53,067 nucleotides of DNA from Candidatus Puniceispirillum sp. (lineage in GTDB: Bacteria > Pseudomonadota > Alphaproteobacteria > Puniceispirillales > Puniceispirillaceae). Location: contig JABJBD010000044.1 in assembly GCA_018668795.1 (NCBI GenBank), positions 1 to 53,067 on the forward strand, written 5' to 3'. Made by a program: the position numbers and the translations under genes. Numbering within the stretch: position 1 is the first letter of the stretch; every line of letters starts with the position of its first letter. Below, in pieces: positions 43,325 through 52,675 of this stretch. The notes beneath the pieces are model-generated. The model saw nothing but the letters and a program-made list of their open reading frames with translations. It did no database searches and had not been told where the DNA came from.

Positions 43325-43388
43325 CTGTCGTGTCAGACGCACCCATAATCGCAGTGCGCGGTAATTATCTTTATCCGGGGGCGATACC

Positions 43389-44984
43389 CTATTGCTGGAC
43401 AATCCGTCCTTCGGTGAACGGCTTATATGGGGCATGAGTCGCCATATAGGCTGCGACCACATCGGCTAGATCAGGACCATAATCATAGACATCCTGTGCC
43501 GCGCGGAACATTTTATAACCATCGCCGCCGCCGCGGACATAATTGTTTGACACAACGTAATAGAGCGCATCTTTATCGATGCTTTCCCAACCACCATCAG
43601 CCTTTACCATCACCGACGTTATGCGGCCTTCATTCGGAGCAACCGACGCATCAAAGGTGAATTTCATGCCCGCCACCTGTGGAAAACGGCCTTTCACATC
43701 TTCAATCTGGCTGACACCATTTTCCAATGCCGCAACCAGCGTGGCGCCTGTTACCTTAAATGTCGATAATGTGTTCTGGAACGGTAATACCGAATAAACT
43801 TCACCCATGCTGACGTCACCAGCATCGATTGAGGCACGCAGACCGCCCGAATTCTGAATTGCGATTGTCACGCCCTGATCGGCGACTTCTGCCAGCATCG
43901 CATCGGCAACAAGGTTACCCATCGCGCATTCCTGAACGCGGCAAACATCTCGGTCGCCAATAATCTTTGCATCCGCACTAGCAACGATTTTCTGTTCGAT
44001 TTCCACCAACGGCTTAGCCAGTGTGGCAATGCGCGTCTTAGTCGGTGCGTCTTCCTGCACCTCCTTATCAAGGGTCAGAGGCTCACCCGAGGCAGATTTA
44101 ATCTTGCCAGCATCGTCAAATATCACATTCAATTCGCCCAAAAACTTGCCATAAGCATAGGCCTGTACAATCGCCGTATCACCTACCATTGTCGGATAAG
44201 GTCCCGTAGCGCGGTCACTGACATTTGATAAATATGTGTTTGAATGTCCCCCAACAATCACATCAACGCCTGTCGTACGCGCGGCTACATGCTGGTCAAC
44301 CATATAGCTTGAATGGGACAACACAATAATCTTGTTGATACCATTGGCGGTCAGCTTATCTACTTCCTGCTGTACGGCCTTGGCCGGATCGGTGAAGGTG
44401 ATATTGTTGCCTGGGCTGGCCAGCTCATGCGTGTCGATCGGGGTCAGACCAATCAGACCAAGCTTTTCACCACCACGTTCAATTACCACCGACTTAGGCA
44501 AAGATGAAGCCAGAAGCGGCTCACGCGTAATATCGGCATTCGACATCAATACCGGAAATTTCACATTATCGATAAATTCACGTAGCACTTTGGGGCCATC
44601 ATCAAATTCATGATTGCCAACTGTCATCGCGTCATATCCAAGCTTATTCATCATCTCGGCGGCGACTTTGCCTTTATAATAGGTATAGAATAGCGAACCC
44701 TGGAACTGGTCACCACCATCTACAAGAATAGAGTTGCCAGCACGTGCTCTGGCATCTGAAACAGCGCTTACCAGACGGGCAGACCCACCAAAGCATTTGC
44801 CTTCGGCGTTTGCGTCTGCACCACAAGCATTGTCATATTTGCTTATCGGCTGAAACCGCGCATGGAAATCGTTGGTATGCAGGATGGTCAGCGAATAATC
44901 TGCCATCGCGGCGGTTACAGTCATTATACCTGCAATTGCAGTCAGTCCCGCAGTAGCGATCGATTTTGATGTTAAAAAATACAT
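43389..44984 (-). CDS. Periplasmic 5'-nucleotidase / UshA-like metallophosphoesterase
   Basis: This is a 531-residue exported enzyme. The signal peptide is about residues 1-29 (ATAGLTAIAGIMTVTAAMA). The metallophosphoesterase domain has ILHTNDFHARFQP, VDGGDQFQGS, TVGNHEFDDG, LSHSSYMVD and VIVGGHSNTYL. The C-terminal nucleotidase domain begins near 345 (RVQECAMGNLVADAML, IQNSGGLRASI, VVSNNYVRGGGDGYKMF). It removes phosphate from nucleotides or UDP-sugars in the periplasm, useful for phosphate and nucleoside scavenging. ATG 44984 follows AGGA; the upstream 13 in-frame codons have no signal-peptide character. Confidence 0.9.
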   Translation of the reverse strand: MYFLTSKSIATAGLTAIAGIMTVTAAMADYSLTILHTNDFHARFQPISKYDNACGADANAEGKCFGGSARLVSAVSDARARAGNSILVDGGDQFQGSLFYTYYKGKVAAEMMNKLGYDAMTVGNHEFDDGPKVLREFIDNVKFPVLMSNADITREPLLASSLPKSVVIERGGEKLGLIGLTPIDTHELASPGNNITFTDPAKAVQQEVDKLTANGINKIIVLSHSSYMVDQHVAARTTGVDVIVGGHSNTYLSNVSDRATGPYPTMVGDTAIVQAYAYGKFLGELNVIFDDAGKIKSASGEPLTLDKEVQEDAPTKTRIATLAKPLVEIEQKIVASADAKIIGDRDVCRVQECAMGNLVADAMLAEVADQGVTIAIQNSGGLRASIDAGDVSMGEVYSVLPFQNTLSTFKVTGATLVAALENGVSQIEDVKGRFPQVAGMKFTFDASVAPNEGRITSVMVKADGGWESIDKDALYYVVSNNYVRGGGDGYKMFRAAQDVYDYGPDLADVVAAYMATHAPYKPFTEGRIVQQ

Positions 44985-45132
44985 TGTAAATGTCCTATAG
45001 TAAGTAACGTGATCGAAAGACAATAGCCCTTAGATATTGCAATATTGTGTCACGGCATCGCCTCTTTAGCAAAGCTGTTTATTGGCTATCTGCTTGGCAC
45101 AAGCCCTCTTGATCTTATATTCAGGACATCAC

Positions 45133-45360
45133 CTAGAACCATCTGAGCATGCCGACAATGCCAGCCGTAGCATAGAAAAACTGCAGAAACAAAATGCCTC
45201 TATGCTTGCCAGCATATGCCCAAAGTCCAATTGAAATTGCGGACACAAATAACAGCGTGAAGCCAACAAATTCTGCACCTATATTAAGGGCTACCAACAT
45301 CGAATAGATAATCGCGGTAATTACGCCAAACCATTCAAGATATTTTGGGTTTTTAAACAT
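45133..45360 (-). CDS. Small membrane protein, unknown function
   Basis: This 75-residue protein has two to three hydrophobic segments (WFGVITAIIYSMLVALNIG, FVGFTLLFVSAISIGLWAYA, ILFLQFFYATAGIVGML). ATG 45360 follows AGGTGAGGC. I do not recognise the family with confidence. It stands alone between the 5'-nucleotidase and acetyltransferase genes. Confidence 0.7.
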   Translation of the reverse strand: MFKNPKYLEWFGVITAIIYSMLVALNIGAEFVGFTLLFVSAISIGLWAYAGKHRGILFLQFFYATAGIVGMLRWF

Positions 45361-45460
45361 TATAGCCTCACCTATTGTTGTTATCTCTCTAGATATAATA
45401 GTGTAAATCGACATGTCTATTGATATAGAAACTCACAACGCTGTTAAACTCAGCTGAATC

Positions 45461-45961
45461 ATGACCGTTATCTCCACACAGCGCCTCGTTTTGCGCAAGC
45501 CAGCACATAGTGACAAACATGCTCTTATTGAACAAATCGGCACATGGGACGTTGCCAAATGGCTCACGCGGGTTCCCTACCCTTATACAGAAAGTCACGC
45601 CGATGAATTTCTGCACATGACAAAAGATCACCCCTTCAATCTTAGTATTTTCAGGCATCATACGTTAATTGGCGGTGTGCTACTGGCCGAGGATACCGCC
45701 GAGCAATCTTATGAATTGGGCTATTGGCTTGGCGCGTCACATTGGGGGCATGGCTATGTGATCGAAGCTGCACATGCCTTTCTTAACGTTGTAAAATGCA
45801 CATATGACGCCAAGCATATCAAAGCCAGCTATATCAACGGCAATGATGCATCAGCGCACGTCCTGGGAAAACTTGGCTTCAAAGAAACAGGTAACGAAGA
45901 CACCTACTGCTTGCCACGCAAAAAGATGGTGACATGCACAACGCTCAAGCTTGTAACCTAG
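45461..45961 (+). CDS. GNAT family N-acetyltransferase (RimJ/RimL type)
   Basis: This 166-residue protein has a GNAT fold with the RimJ/RimL pattern: STQRLVLRKPAHSD at the start, ELGYWLGASHWGHGYVIEAA as the acetyl-CoA-binding region near residue 87, and INGNDASAHVLGKLGFKETG near 125. It probably acetylates an N-terminal or small amine; the substrate is unknown. The ribosome site before ATG 45461 is weak. After the stop, TGCCTGA (45973-45979) and TCAGGCA (46002-46008) form a wide inverted repeat of doubtful meaning. Confidence 0.85.
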   Translation: MTVISTQRLVLRKPAHSDKHALIEQIGTWDVAKWLTRVPYPYTESHADEFLHMTKDHPFNLSIFRHHTLIGGVLLAEDTAEQSYELGYWLGASHWGHGYVIEAAHAFLNVVKCTYDAKHIKASYINGNDASAHVLGKLGFKETGNEDTYCLPRKKMVTCTTLKLVT

Positions 45962-46022
45962 CGCGTGTTTCATGCCTGACTGGAAGCAAGGCACGTCATC
46001 CTCAGGCAATCTGCGGCTCAAA

Positions 46023-46391
46023 TCAATGTGATTTCAGATCCTGTTCAATATCTTCATGATCGCCTACAACGATATGATGTTTGCTTTTAACAACATACCG
46101 TTCAAGCAAGGGCACAAAGGCAAGCGGGATTATACCGCCAACAACGATACCAACAACCATGCTACGAACATGCGGATCAATATAGCTAGCGATCAGATCA
46201 GCAATGATATGTGATAAAGCGGCGCCAAAAACACCCGCAATATATCCATTAGACGCTATTTTGATAAAACGGTTAATGCTCCATCCCGAATAATAGCCAA
46301 TCAGCATGATTCCAACATGGACAAAGCCAAACACAAAGCCTCGTAGATTTGCATTTTCGGCAAAAAGATAATGCTCTAAAATATGTTCCAT
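46023..46391 (-). CDS. Small membrane protein linked to Fur-family gene
   Basis: This 122-residue protein has three hydrophobic segments (FVFGFVHVGIMLIGYYSG, YIAGVFGAALSHIIADLIA, MVVGIVVGGIIPLAFVPLL) and a His/Asp-rich C-terminal tail (KHHIVVGDHEDIEQDLKSH). ATG 46391 lies 2 bases after the Fur-family stop, so the two are co-expressed. The His/Asp tail and the partner hint at metal handling. I do not recognise the family. Confidence 0.7.
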   Translation of the reverse strand: MEHILEHYLFAENANLRGFVFGFVHVGIMLIGYYSGWSINRFIKIASNGYIAGVFGAALSHIIADLIASYIDPHVRSMVVGIVVGGIIPLAFVPLLERYVVKSKHHIVVGDHEDIEQDLKSH

Positions 46392-46393
46392 TC

Positions 46394-46825
46394 TTAACGA
46401 CACTCCGCACAGATAACAGGTATTTCAACATGGGAGTTTGCAGGAATGGTCATGCCAATGGCTGCCGAACCTTTATTCAGATCTAGTCCCATACGTTCAT
46501 TACAACTTTCAATAACAGTTTCGCATTGCGTACACACATTCATGATATGCGTATGCGCCTCATCTGGGTCCTGACAGATTCGGAATTTATTCAATGAGGC
46601 AATCTTATGCACAACGCCAATATTGCACCAGAAATCAAGCACACGATAAATGGTCGCAATATTGAAGGCCTTGCCTCCAGCGCTTAAATAGGACTGCAAT
46701 TCATAAGCCGTAACCGGTTTCTCATGAGACGCGATCATTTCAAAAATGACCAATCTGCTTGGCGTAAGCGCGGCACCAGCACTCATACAGCTTTTCAGCG
46801 CAATGTCTTTGACTTGGTGTTTCAT
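46394..46825 (-). CDS. Fur family transcriptional regulator (Zur-like)
   Basis: This 143-residue metal-dependent repressor has a winged helix with LTPSRLVIFEMIASHEKPVT and NIATIYRVLDFWCNIGVVHK, then the metal-binding dimerisation part. It has AHTHIMNVCTQC and a closing CAEC, the two CxxC pairs of the structural zinc site. ATG 46825 follows GAAAGG. Its sequence is nearer Zur than classical Fur by eye (short N-terminus, TAYELQSYLS), but the metal is not certain. It is followed at once by a small membrane protein gene. Confidence 0.85.
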   Translation of the reverse strand: MKHQVKDIALKSCMSAGAALTPSRLVIFEMIASHEKPVTAYELQSYLSAGGKAFNIATIYRVLDFWCNIGVVHKIASLNKFRICQDPDEAHTHIMNVCTQCETVIESCNERMGLDLNKGSAAIGMTIPANSHVEIPVICAECR

Positions 46826-46919
46826 AAGAACCTTTCGATGCTTATTCATACATGAAGTTTACAGTATTATCAATATTTTCATCAATGCAATAATATTGCA
46901 TTGTCCGCTTTTTTGAAAA

Positions 46920-47801
46920 TTATCTACGGCGCAATAAACGTCCATCCAGCACAACCATGCCGACGCTCACTATGAGCAGGCCAGCTAGCTCATTCACGCC
47001 TATCACTTCATCAAGCACCAATATTTCAAGCAGAATAGCTGATGGCGGAACAATGATCGTACAAATCAGCAAATTACCCGCACCTGTCGTCTCCAGAATT
47101 TTGAAATATAAGAGATAAGCGAGCACCGAACATATGACAGCAAATTGCAATGCTAACGAAAACACATAAAAATCAATTGGCGTGAACGCAAAACTATCCG
47201 TCAGAAATAGCAAGGGAATCATCATGACCGCGCTGGCCACAAGCATGCCTGTGGCAGACACCAATGACGGTAGATTCTGCATCTTTAGCTTGGCCCAGAC
47301 ACCTGCAAAAGCATAAGAAACTGTCGCCATTAAAATCAAATATACGCCAATATTGTTTTTGGAAAACTGAAATATAGTGCCGGGGCCAACCGCAATGGCA
47401 ACGCCAGCCACACCAATTATCACCCCACCAATTCGATTCCACGTAAGACGTTCCTGAGGAATGAAAAGTGCAGCCAGTAAGATAGAAAAAAATGCCGTGG
47501 ATGCATTAATGATTGATGCAAATCCGCCTGTAGTGGTTTGTTGCCCCCACACAATCAGGCTAAAGGGAATAACATTATTCAACGCCGCCATTACGCTGAT
47601 GTTGAATATATCGTTACCTGTCAGCTTTATTGGCGCGCGTTTTTTCAAACATATCAAGAGCAGGATCAAGCCCGCCAAACTAACACGCAAAAACACGATC
47701 ATAAGTGGGTTTAAATAGCCTAGGAGAATTTCGGCATAAAGAAAGCTACTTCCCCATAAAAAGCCAAGAACGACAATGCGAAGCCAGTCTTTATTTGTCA
47801 T
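46920..47801 (-). CDS. EamA/DMT family transporter
   Basis: This 293-residue membrane protein has ten hydrophobic helices in two EamA repeats (LGFLWGSSFLYAEILLGYL, NVIPFSLIVWGQQTT, GVWAKLKMQNLP, FQ-type region, PPSAILLEILVLDEVIG). It is unrelated in detail to the EamA protein at 22846-23688. ATG 47801 is preferred; the frame opens at TTG 47813. The substrate is unknown. It could export an amino acid or other metabolite. Confidence 0.84.
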   Translation of the reverse strand: MTNKDWLRIVVLGFLWGSSFLYAEILLGYLNPLMIVFLRVSLAGLILLLICLKKRAPIKLTGNDIFNISVMAALNNVIPFSLIVWGQQTTTGGFASIINASTAFFSILLAALFIPQERLTWNRIGGVIIGVAGVAIAVGPGTIFQFSKNNIGVYLILMATVSYAFAGVWAKLKMQNLPSLVSATGMLVASAVMMIPLLFLTDSFAFTPIDFYVFSLALQFAVICSVLAYLLYFKILETTGAGNLLICTIIVPPSAILLEILVLDEVIGVNELAGLLIVSVGMVVLDGRLLRRR

Positions 47802-48004
47802 GAGAAAATCCAAACATATGTAATGAGCCGATACAAGCTTTTGATACTTAGCTCCGAATTCATGTAATCATGCAAAATATGACAATTAAAAACTCATAAA
47901 TGTTGAAAATTAACGAATTTGGTACATTTTCTTTAGCGCATTGTCGCCTTTTGCATTATTTTTAAAATCTGTAGATATAGTGAGTCATACTGGAAATCAA
48001 AATC

Positions 48005-48301
48005 ATGGTGGCTAGTAAGGAAATAGTTGAATATATTGATCTTATTAGATCGCTGGATAGCTTGAATATTCGTCTTGGAATAAAGCATCTAACAGCATCA
48101 GAAACAGCCATCTTGCTGGCCATTGCCAATAACGAATTAACAAATAATTCTCACACATCCTTAGCTGATTTAACGTTATCAAAAACTGATATACGATTAA
48201 TCCCACGTGCAACTTTGTTTCGCTGTCTTCGCACCTTGACCGAAAAGTCACTCATAAAACATGTTGGCAATAAACGATCTGGCGAATATTGCCTAGCCTA
48301 G
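48005..48301 (+). CDS. Small winged-helix DNA-binding protein (paralogue of 33658-33954)
   Basis: This 98-residue protein has a C-terminal winged helix: IPRATLFRCLRTLTEKSLIK then HVGNKRSGEYCLA. It shares the length and the IP-TL-R-L-VG-RSG-Y pattern with the protein at 33658-33954. The N-terminal half is helical. There is no effector domain. ATG 48005 lacks a strong ribosome site. The gap before it (47802-48004) is AT-rich with no other gene. Regulation targets are unknown. Confidence 0.72.
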   Translation: MVASKEIVEYIDLIRSLDSLNIRLGIKHLTASETAILLAIANNELTNNSHTSLADLTLSKTDIRLIPRATLFRCLRTLTEKSLIKHVGNKRSGEYCLA

Positions 48302-48313
48302 GCGCTTTAGACT

Positions 48314-48679
48314 CTATGCTATTTGGCAATGCGGTAGCCGCTTAAACCGATAATCGGCAAAGCGTGTATAGGCAAAACGGGCTACATGTTTAATCCCGGG
48401 CAGTGACACTAACGCTGCCAGCAAACGCCACCGTGGTAAATGACGCCAGATTAAAATAAACGCATCAACACCAATATGCATATTGCCCATGCTGTCTTTG
48501 GCATGTAAACGGCGCAATGCATCGGCTTGTTCAACGTCAAGCGGCACCAATGGGGACGGATCAGTTGCAATATCATGCCAGACGAAAACATCTGCTGGGG
48601 CTATGTGCTGATAATACAGGATTTCTTTGCTACAAAGCCCACATTTTCCATCAAAATAGATTTGGATCATTTTTTGCAT
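48314..48679 (-). CDS. DCC family thiol-disulfide oxidoreductase-like protein (DUF393)
   Basis: This 121-residue protein has YFDGKCGLCSKEILYYQH near residue 8, the DxxCxxC motif that names the DCC family. The later segments VDAFILIWRHLPRWRLLAAL and FADYRFKRLPHC also fit. It has a thioredoxin-like fold with a possible redox role. A start at ATG 48670 (MIQIYFDG) is equally possible. Confidence 0.85.
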   Translation of the reverse strand: MQKMIQIYFDGKCGLCSKEILYYQHIAPADVFVWHDIATDPSPLVPLDVEQADALRRLHAKDSMGNMHIGVDAFILIWRHLPRWRLLAALVSLPGIKHVARFAYTRFADYRFKRLPHCQIA

Positions 48680-48805
48680 GCACCATGACTGAGTGATGAC
48701 CTACAGATATGACGCAGGCGGCAAAATTCAATGTCTCTTAATAATCTTATCTGATTACCATAGACTATTTTTGTGCAGAACGACCAATTAAAGACAGGAG
48801 ATATT

Positions 48806-49099
48806 ATGACATTTGAAAGCCGCCGCGCCACCGACGCTTTGTTGCCTGATGCTGATTTTGATGACACAACCAGTGATCAGGCTACGCAAGAATCTGCGCT
48901 TATGGAAGCATTGATGGATTTGCTAAAAAAATTCCCTGACTATACGCCACCGCGTGTTCGTCTTGACGGTGACATTGTCATACCACTTGATGTGGATCTA
49001 AAGAAAAACCGACAACGTGCCAAAAATCTGGCTGATGCCATGAGCGAGTGGATGAGCCGTGATCTGGGACCGCGCAGAAGCCGTACATGGGTTGAATAA
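48806..49099 (+). CDS. Hypothetical protein, small and soluble
   Basis: This is a 97-residue protein of unknown function, starting at ATG 48806 after a strong AGGAG. It is rich in Asp at the start (LLPDADFDDTTSD), then has a helix ALMEALMDLLKKFPDYTPP and a basic tail (KKNRQRAKNLADAMSEWMSR). It has no signal peptide or membrane segment. I do not recognise a family. Confidence 0.7.
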   Translation: MTFESRRATDALLPDADFDDTTSDQATQESALMEALMDLLKKFPDYTPPRVRLDGDIVIPLDVDLKKNRQRAKNLADAMSEWMSRDLGPRRSRTWVE

Positions 49100-49235
49100 C
49101 CAGACAAGATTATGAAATTAGCGTTTCATTCTGTGTATTAATTTATTGTAATATGCTATTTTCAAATATTGCCGAACGCACCTGAATAATGTCGTGCTTG
49201 GCATGACTAACATCAACTTATATGGGGACAGGCTT

Positions 49236-49628
49236 ATGAGCCCAACATCACGCAAATACCAGTCTCGTCCGTTCAAAAAAGGCGACGTGATTTATAGCGT
49301 AGGTGATGCGGGAGACGAATTATATCTCATCCATAGCGGCAATGTGGAAATTGTCAGCAAAAACGGATTACAGCTATCCATTCTTGGACCTGGTGAAATT
49401 TTTGGGGAAAGCGCTCCTGTTACCAACTCGGCGCGGTCAGCAACCGTCGTTGCCAAGACCAATTGTATTATAAATATCATTGCCAGCGCGCAAATTCGTC
49501 AAAAACTAAAGGATAGTGACCCAGTTATCATTGCTATCATACGAAGCCTTTCGCTTCGCTTGAAAGATACAAATATTCTTACCGAAAAATACTGGAACGA
49601 GTTAAATATTTATAAAAGTCTCGAATAG
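49236..49628 (+). CDS. Stand-alone cyclic-nucleotide-binding domain protein
   Basis: This 130-residue protein consists only of a cNMP-binding beta-roll: FKKGDVIYSVGDAGDELYLI, then LGPGEIFGESAPVTNSARSATVV as phosphate-binding cassette, then a C-terminal helix. No DNA-binding domain is attached. ATG 49236 follows GGGGACAGG. The cassette arginine in SARSATVV is present, so nucleotide binding is plausible. It shares layout with the protein at 23865-24203 but no gene partner. Confidence 0.83.
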   Translation: MSPTSRKYQSRPFKKGDVIYSVGDAGDELYLIHSGNVEIVSKNGLQLSILGPGEIFGESAPVTNSARSATVVAKTNCIINIIASAQIRQKLKDSDPVIIAIIRSLSLRLKDTNILTEKYWNELNIYKSLE

Positions 49629-49643
49629 GCTAAAGCCTGAAAC

Positions 49644-49841
49644 CTACTTCTTTTTAAAGGCTTCGTCATACATGTCGTAAAACGCCATGCACATAACCGC
49701 AATCGCAATAACCCAGAATGGAAGCCCACCATAAAATCCGGCAAAACCCGAACTTATGCTTTCGGCAAGACCAAACACAAAGGTCATAACCAGCGCGGTT
49801 GCAATAAAAGCTGATATCAATTTGGTTGTTCTCGAAATCAT
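49644..49841 (-). CDS. Small membrane protein downstream of amidase
   Basis: This 65-residue protein has two hydrophobic segments (LISAFIATALVMTFVFGLAE and FWVIAIAVMCMAFYDMYD) and a lysine-rich end. ATG 49841 follows AAGGGAG and lies 12 bases after the amidase stop, so it is the last gene of the TRAP-amidase group. Function is unknown. Confidence 0.72.
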   Translation of the reverse strand: MISRTTKLISAFIATALVMTFVFGLAESISSGFAGFYGGLPFWVIAIAVMCMAFYDMYDEAFKKK

Positions 49842-49853
49842 TTATTTACTCCC

Positions 49854-51203
49854 TTAGTCATTTTCACTGGCGTCTTCATCTTCGTCAAGTGGCGCAGATA
49901 ATTTGTTTAACATCCAGCGCGCTGAACGCATAAGACGGTCATCTTCTTCACGATTGCCAACAAGTTGCACACCTATCGGCATATTCTCAACAGAACCTAA
50001 AATAGGCAAGGTAAGGCATGGCAGACCGCATAACGTCCAATAGGTACAAAAGATCGGGTCGCCGGTACCTGCATCAAACTTGGTTGCCTGACCCGTTGAA
50101 CTTGGCGTCAGGATCGCGTCATAATCTTTGAAAAATGAAGTGAAATACCCCATCATCGCCATACGAAATTCGATTGCTTCCTGATAATCTTCGGTACTGA
50201 TTTTTGCACCACGGCGTAGCATATCGGCAAACTTGTCAAAAAGCTGATCTTCATGATCACGAAGTGCCCAGTCAAGATTACGTGAAATTTCATAATCCTG
50301 AATGATTTTGTGTGCTTCAGGCATGTCCTTGAAAGACTGCGCAGCGTCAATTCTCTCAATTTGTCCACCAAGGGCGTCGATAACTTCGTCCATCCCTTCA
50401 CGGGCACCATCGTCAAGCTTTCCGAAATATGGCATTTCAAGCCAGACAAAATTAGGTTCGATCGGGGCGTCAGCTTGGGCACCAGACAACATTTGAGGGC
50501 GTGGTCGAGGATATGATGCATTATCGGCAGGCTCGTATATTGCCAGAACATCAGCAAGCAAGGCAGCATCTTCAAGATATAGCGAAAACACGCCCAATTG
50601 ATCCAACGTTTGTGATGTTTGCAGAACACCTGTACGCGGCAAAATACCCGACGTTGGTTTGAACCCATAAACTCCACAAAAAGACGCTGGTCTGATAACT
50701 GAACCATTCGTTTGTGAACCAATCGCAATTGGCACATGCCCAGCCGCGACAGCAACTGCCGAACCAGATGACGACCCTCCGGGCGAAAAGTCCAGATTAT
50801 GGGGGTTGCGCGTTTCTGATGGATCAAGAAAGGCAAATGGCGTTGTAACCGTTTTGCCTATGATGATCGCACCCGCATCCATAAGTTGTGCAATAATACG
50901 GGCATCTTTCACTGGCTGGCGGCCAGCCATAACTGGTGTGCCAAATTCGGTTGGGAACCCGATTGTATCGACAATGTCCTTGACCCCGACAGGCACACCA
51001 TGCAACGCGCCCATAGGGCGGCCCGATAAGCGGATAGCATCCATCTCGCTGGCTCGTGCCAGTGCGGCATCGCGGTCAATATGCGCCCATGCCTTTAGCT
51101 GGTCATTTTCCTCTTCAATCTTGTCAAAACAGGCTGTAACAAGCTGGACTGATGTTACCTGCCCGTCACGCACCATGCGTACCATTTCCAAAGCAGATGT
51201 CAT
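49854..51203 (-). CDS. Amidase (amidase signature family)
   Basis: This 449-residue amidase-signature enzyme has the catalytic lysine in GVPVGVKDIVDT near residue 74, the cis-serine in SPGGSSSGSAVAVA near 144, and the nucleophile serine in GSQTNGSVIRPAS near 168. It hydrolyses a carboxamide to acid and ammonia. The C-terminal tail is strongly acidic (PLDEDEDASEND). ATG 51203 follows GGAAACGG, 38 bases after the DctM stop. With the TRAP transporter upstream it probably acts on an imported amide. GatA is less likely, as no GatB/GatC is nearby. Confidence 0.88.
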   Translation of the reverse strand: MTSALEMVRMVRDGQVTSVQLVTACFDKIEEENDQLKAWAHIDRDAALARASEMDAIRLSGRPMGALHGVPVGVKDIVDTIGFPTEFGTPVMAGRQPVKDARIIAQLMDAGAIIIGKTVTTPFAFLDPSETRNPHNLDFSPGGSSSGSAVAVAAGHVPIAIGSQTNGSVIRPASFCGVYGFKPTSGILPRTGVLQTSQTLDQLGVFSLYLEDAALLADVLAIYEPADNASYPRPRPQMLSGAQADAPIEPNFVWLEMPYFGKLDDGAREGMDEVIDALGGQIERIDAAQSFKDMPEAHKIIQDYEISRNLDWALRDHEDQLFDKFADMLRRGAKISTEDYQEAIEFRMAMMGYFTSFFKDYDAILTPSSTGQATKFDAGTGDPIFCTYWTLCGLPCLTLPILGSVENMPIGVQLVGNREEDDRLMRSARWMLNKLSAPLDEDEDASEND

Positions 51204-51241
51204 ACCGTTTCCATTTCTAAAAAAACGAACCTATACCAGCT

Positions 51242-52606
51242 TTATTGAACATATACACCGAACAGATAGTCCGGAAGCCATAGGGCGATACCCGGGAATT
51301 GATAGAGCAAGACCATCGAGAAGATAACGATTGCCAGATAAGGCAGGATGCCTTTGAAAATATCCATCAGCTCGATCTGATTTTTCAGAACGCCTTTCAG
51401 ATAATAGGCCGACATCGCCATTGGCGGCGTCAGGAAGGACGTCTGCAAATTAAGCGCCACAAGCATCGCAAAGAAATAAGGATTAACACCAAAATTATCC
51501 AGCATCGGCAGGAAGATCGGTACAAAAATAATCAAAATCTCGGACCATTCGAGTGGCCAACCAAGTACAAAGATGATGATCTGCACAAGCACCAGGAACT
51601 GCCACGGTTCCAGATCAAATGACAGCACCCAATGTTCGATCACATCATGGCCACCAAGATATGAGAACACCGACGCAAATGTCCACGAACCGATAAACAG
51701 CCAGCATACCATAGCTGTGGCCTTTGCCGTCAGAAACACAGACTCCTTAACCTTTTCCCAGCTGAGCGAACGATATAGAAGCGCAAGAAACAGACCGCCA
51801 AGCGCACCCATAGCAGCCGCTTCGGCAGGCGTTGCGAGACCACCTAGAATTGACCCAAGCACCGTACCGATTAATGCTGTCAACGGCACGAAAGATACCA
51901 TCAAGTCCCAATAGATCTTGCGCGCAGGCGGAACGTCCTCATCGCGTGGCTTTGGCGCCAGACTTGGTTGCGACATCACCCGGACAATCACATAAACGAT
52001 ATAGAGACCCGCAAGCAAAAGACCCGGGAACATAGCCGCAGCATAGAGACGTAAAGGCGATAGTTCGGCAATTGCAGCATATACAATCAGCATGATCGAT
52101 GGCGGAATAAGAATACCCAGCGTACCACCCGCACAGATCACCCCTGAGGCAAACTTCTTGTCATATCCGGCAGTTGCCATCGCCGGAAAGGCGAGAAGTC
52201 CCATCAAGGTTACCACCGCACCAACGATACCTGACGCGGTTGAAAATACCGCACATGTAATAAGAGCCGCAATCGCCATTGAACCCGGCAAATTCCGAGC
52301 GGCCATCTGTAGTGAATAGAATAATCTGTTCACAATATTCGCACGTTCGACCACATAGCCCATGAACAGGAACAGAGGTATAGCAACAAGCGTATCATTT
52401 TCCATGACCGAATAGGTATTCTGGTTCAGCAGATAGAAAATATTGTTGCTGAACAGATCACCAAACGTTTCGATACCGCCCTGATAATAGGCGTAGTAAC
52501 CAAAACCAACACCCATGGCCAACAAGGTGAACGCAATCGGAAAACCAAGTAGTACCAACAGAATAAACAGGCACAACATTAAAATGGCAACTTGTGGATC
52601 GGTCAT
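51242..52606 (-). CDS. TRAP transporter large permease DctM
   Basis: This 454-residue membrane protein of the DctM family has MENDTLVAIPLFLFMGYVVE near residue 68, STASGIVGAVVTLMGLLAFP near 117, the GTLGILIPPSIMLIVYA turn near 160, and TSFLTPPMAMSAYYLKGV near 396. It has about twelve helices. It is the sodium-driven translocating subunit and works with DctQ (52676-53067) and a periplasmic binding protein that must lie beyond the right edge or elsewhere. The substrate is unknown. Confidence 0.9.
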   Translation of the reverse strand: MTDPQVAILMLCLFILLVLLGFPIAFTLLAMGVGFGYYAYYQGGIETFGDLFSNNIFYLLNQNTYSVMENDTLVAIPLFLFMGYVVERANIVNRLFYSLQMAARNLPGSMAIAALITCAVFSTASGIVGAVVTLMGLLAFPAMATAGYDKKFASGVICAGGTLGILIPPSIMLIVYAAIAELSPLRLYAAAMFPGLLLAGLYIVYVIVRVMSQPSLAPKPRDEDVPPARKIYWDLMVSFVPLTALIGTVLGSILGGLATPAEAAAMGALGGLFLALLYRSLSWEKVKESVFLTAKATAMVCWLFIGSWTFASVFSYLGGHDVIEHWVLSFDLEPWQFLVLVQIIIFVLGWPLEWSEILIIFVPIFLPMLDNFGVNPYFFAMLVALNLQTSFLTPPMAMSAYYLKGVLKNQIELMDIFKGILPYLAIVIFSMVLLYQFPGIALWLPDYLFGVYVQ

Positions 52607-52675
52607 TTCTAGTTAACTTTCAAATAATTGTGCCATTCAGGCAAAATGTAACGTGACTGACACTAACGTAATCTA

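Noticed and set aside
50153..50836. 227-codon open frame inside the amidase gene
   Set aside because: It overlaps the catalytic core of the amidase in another frame and shows no protein family features.
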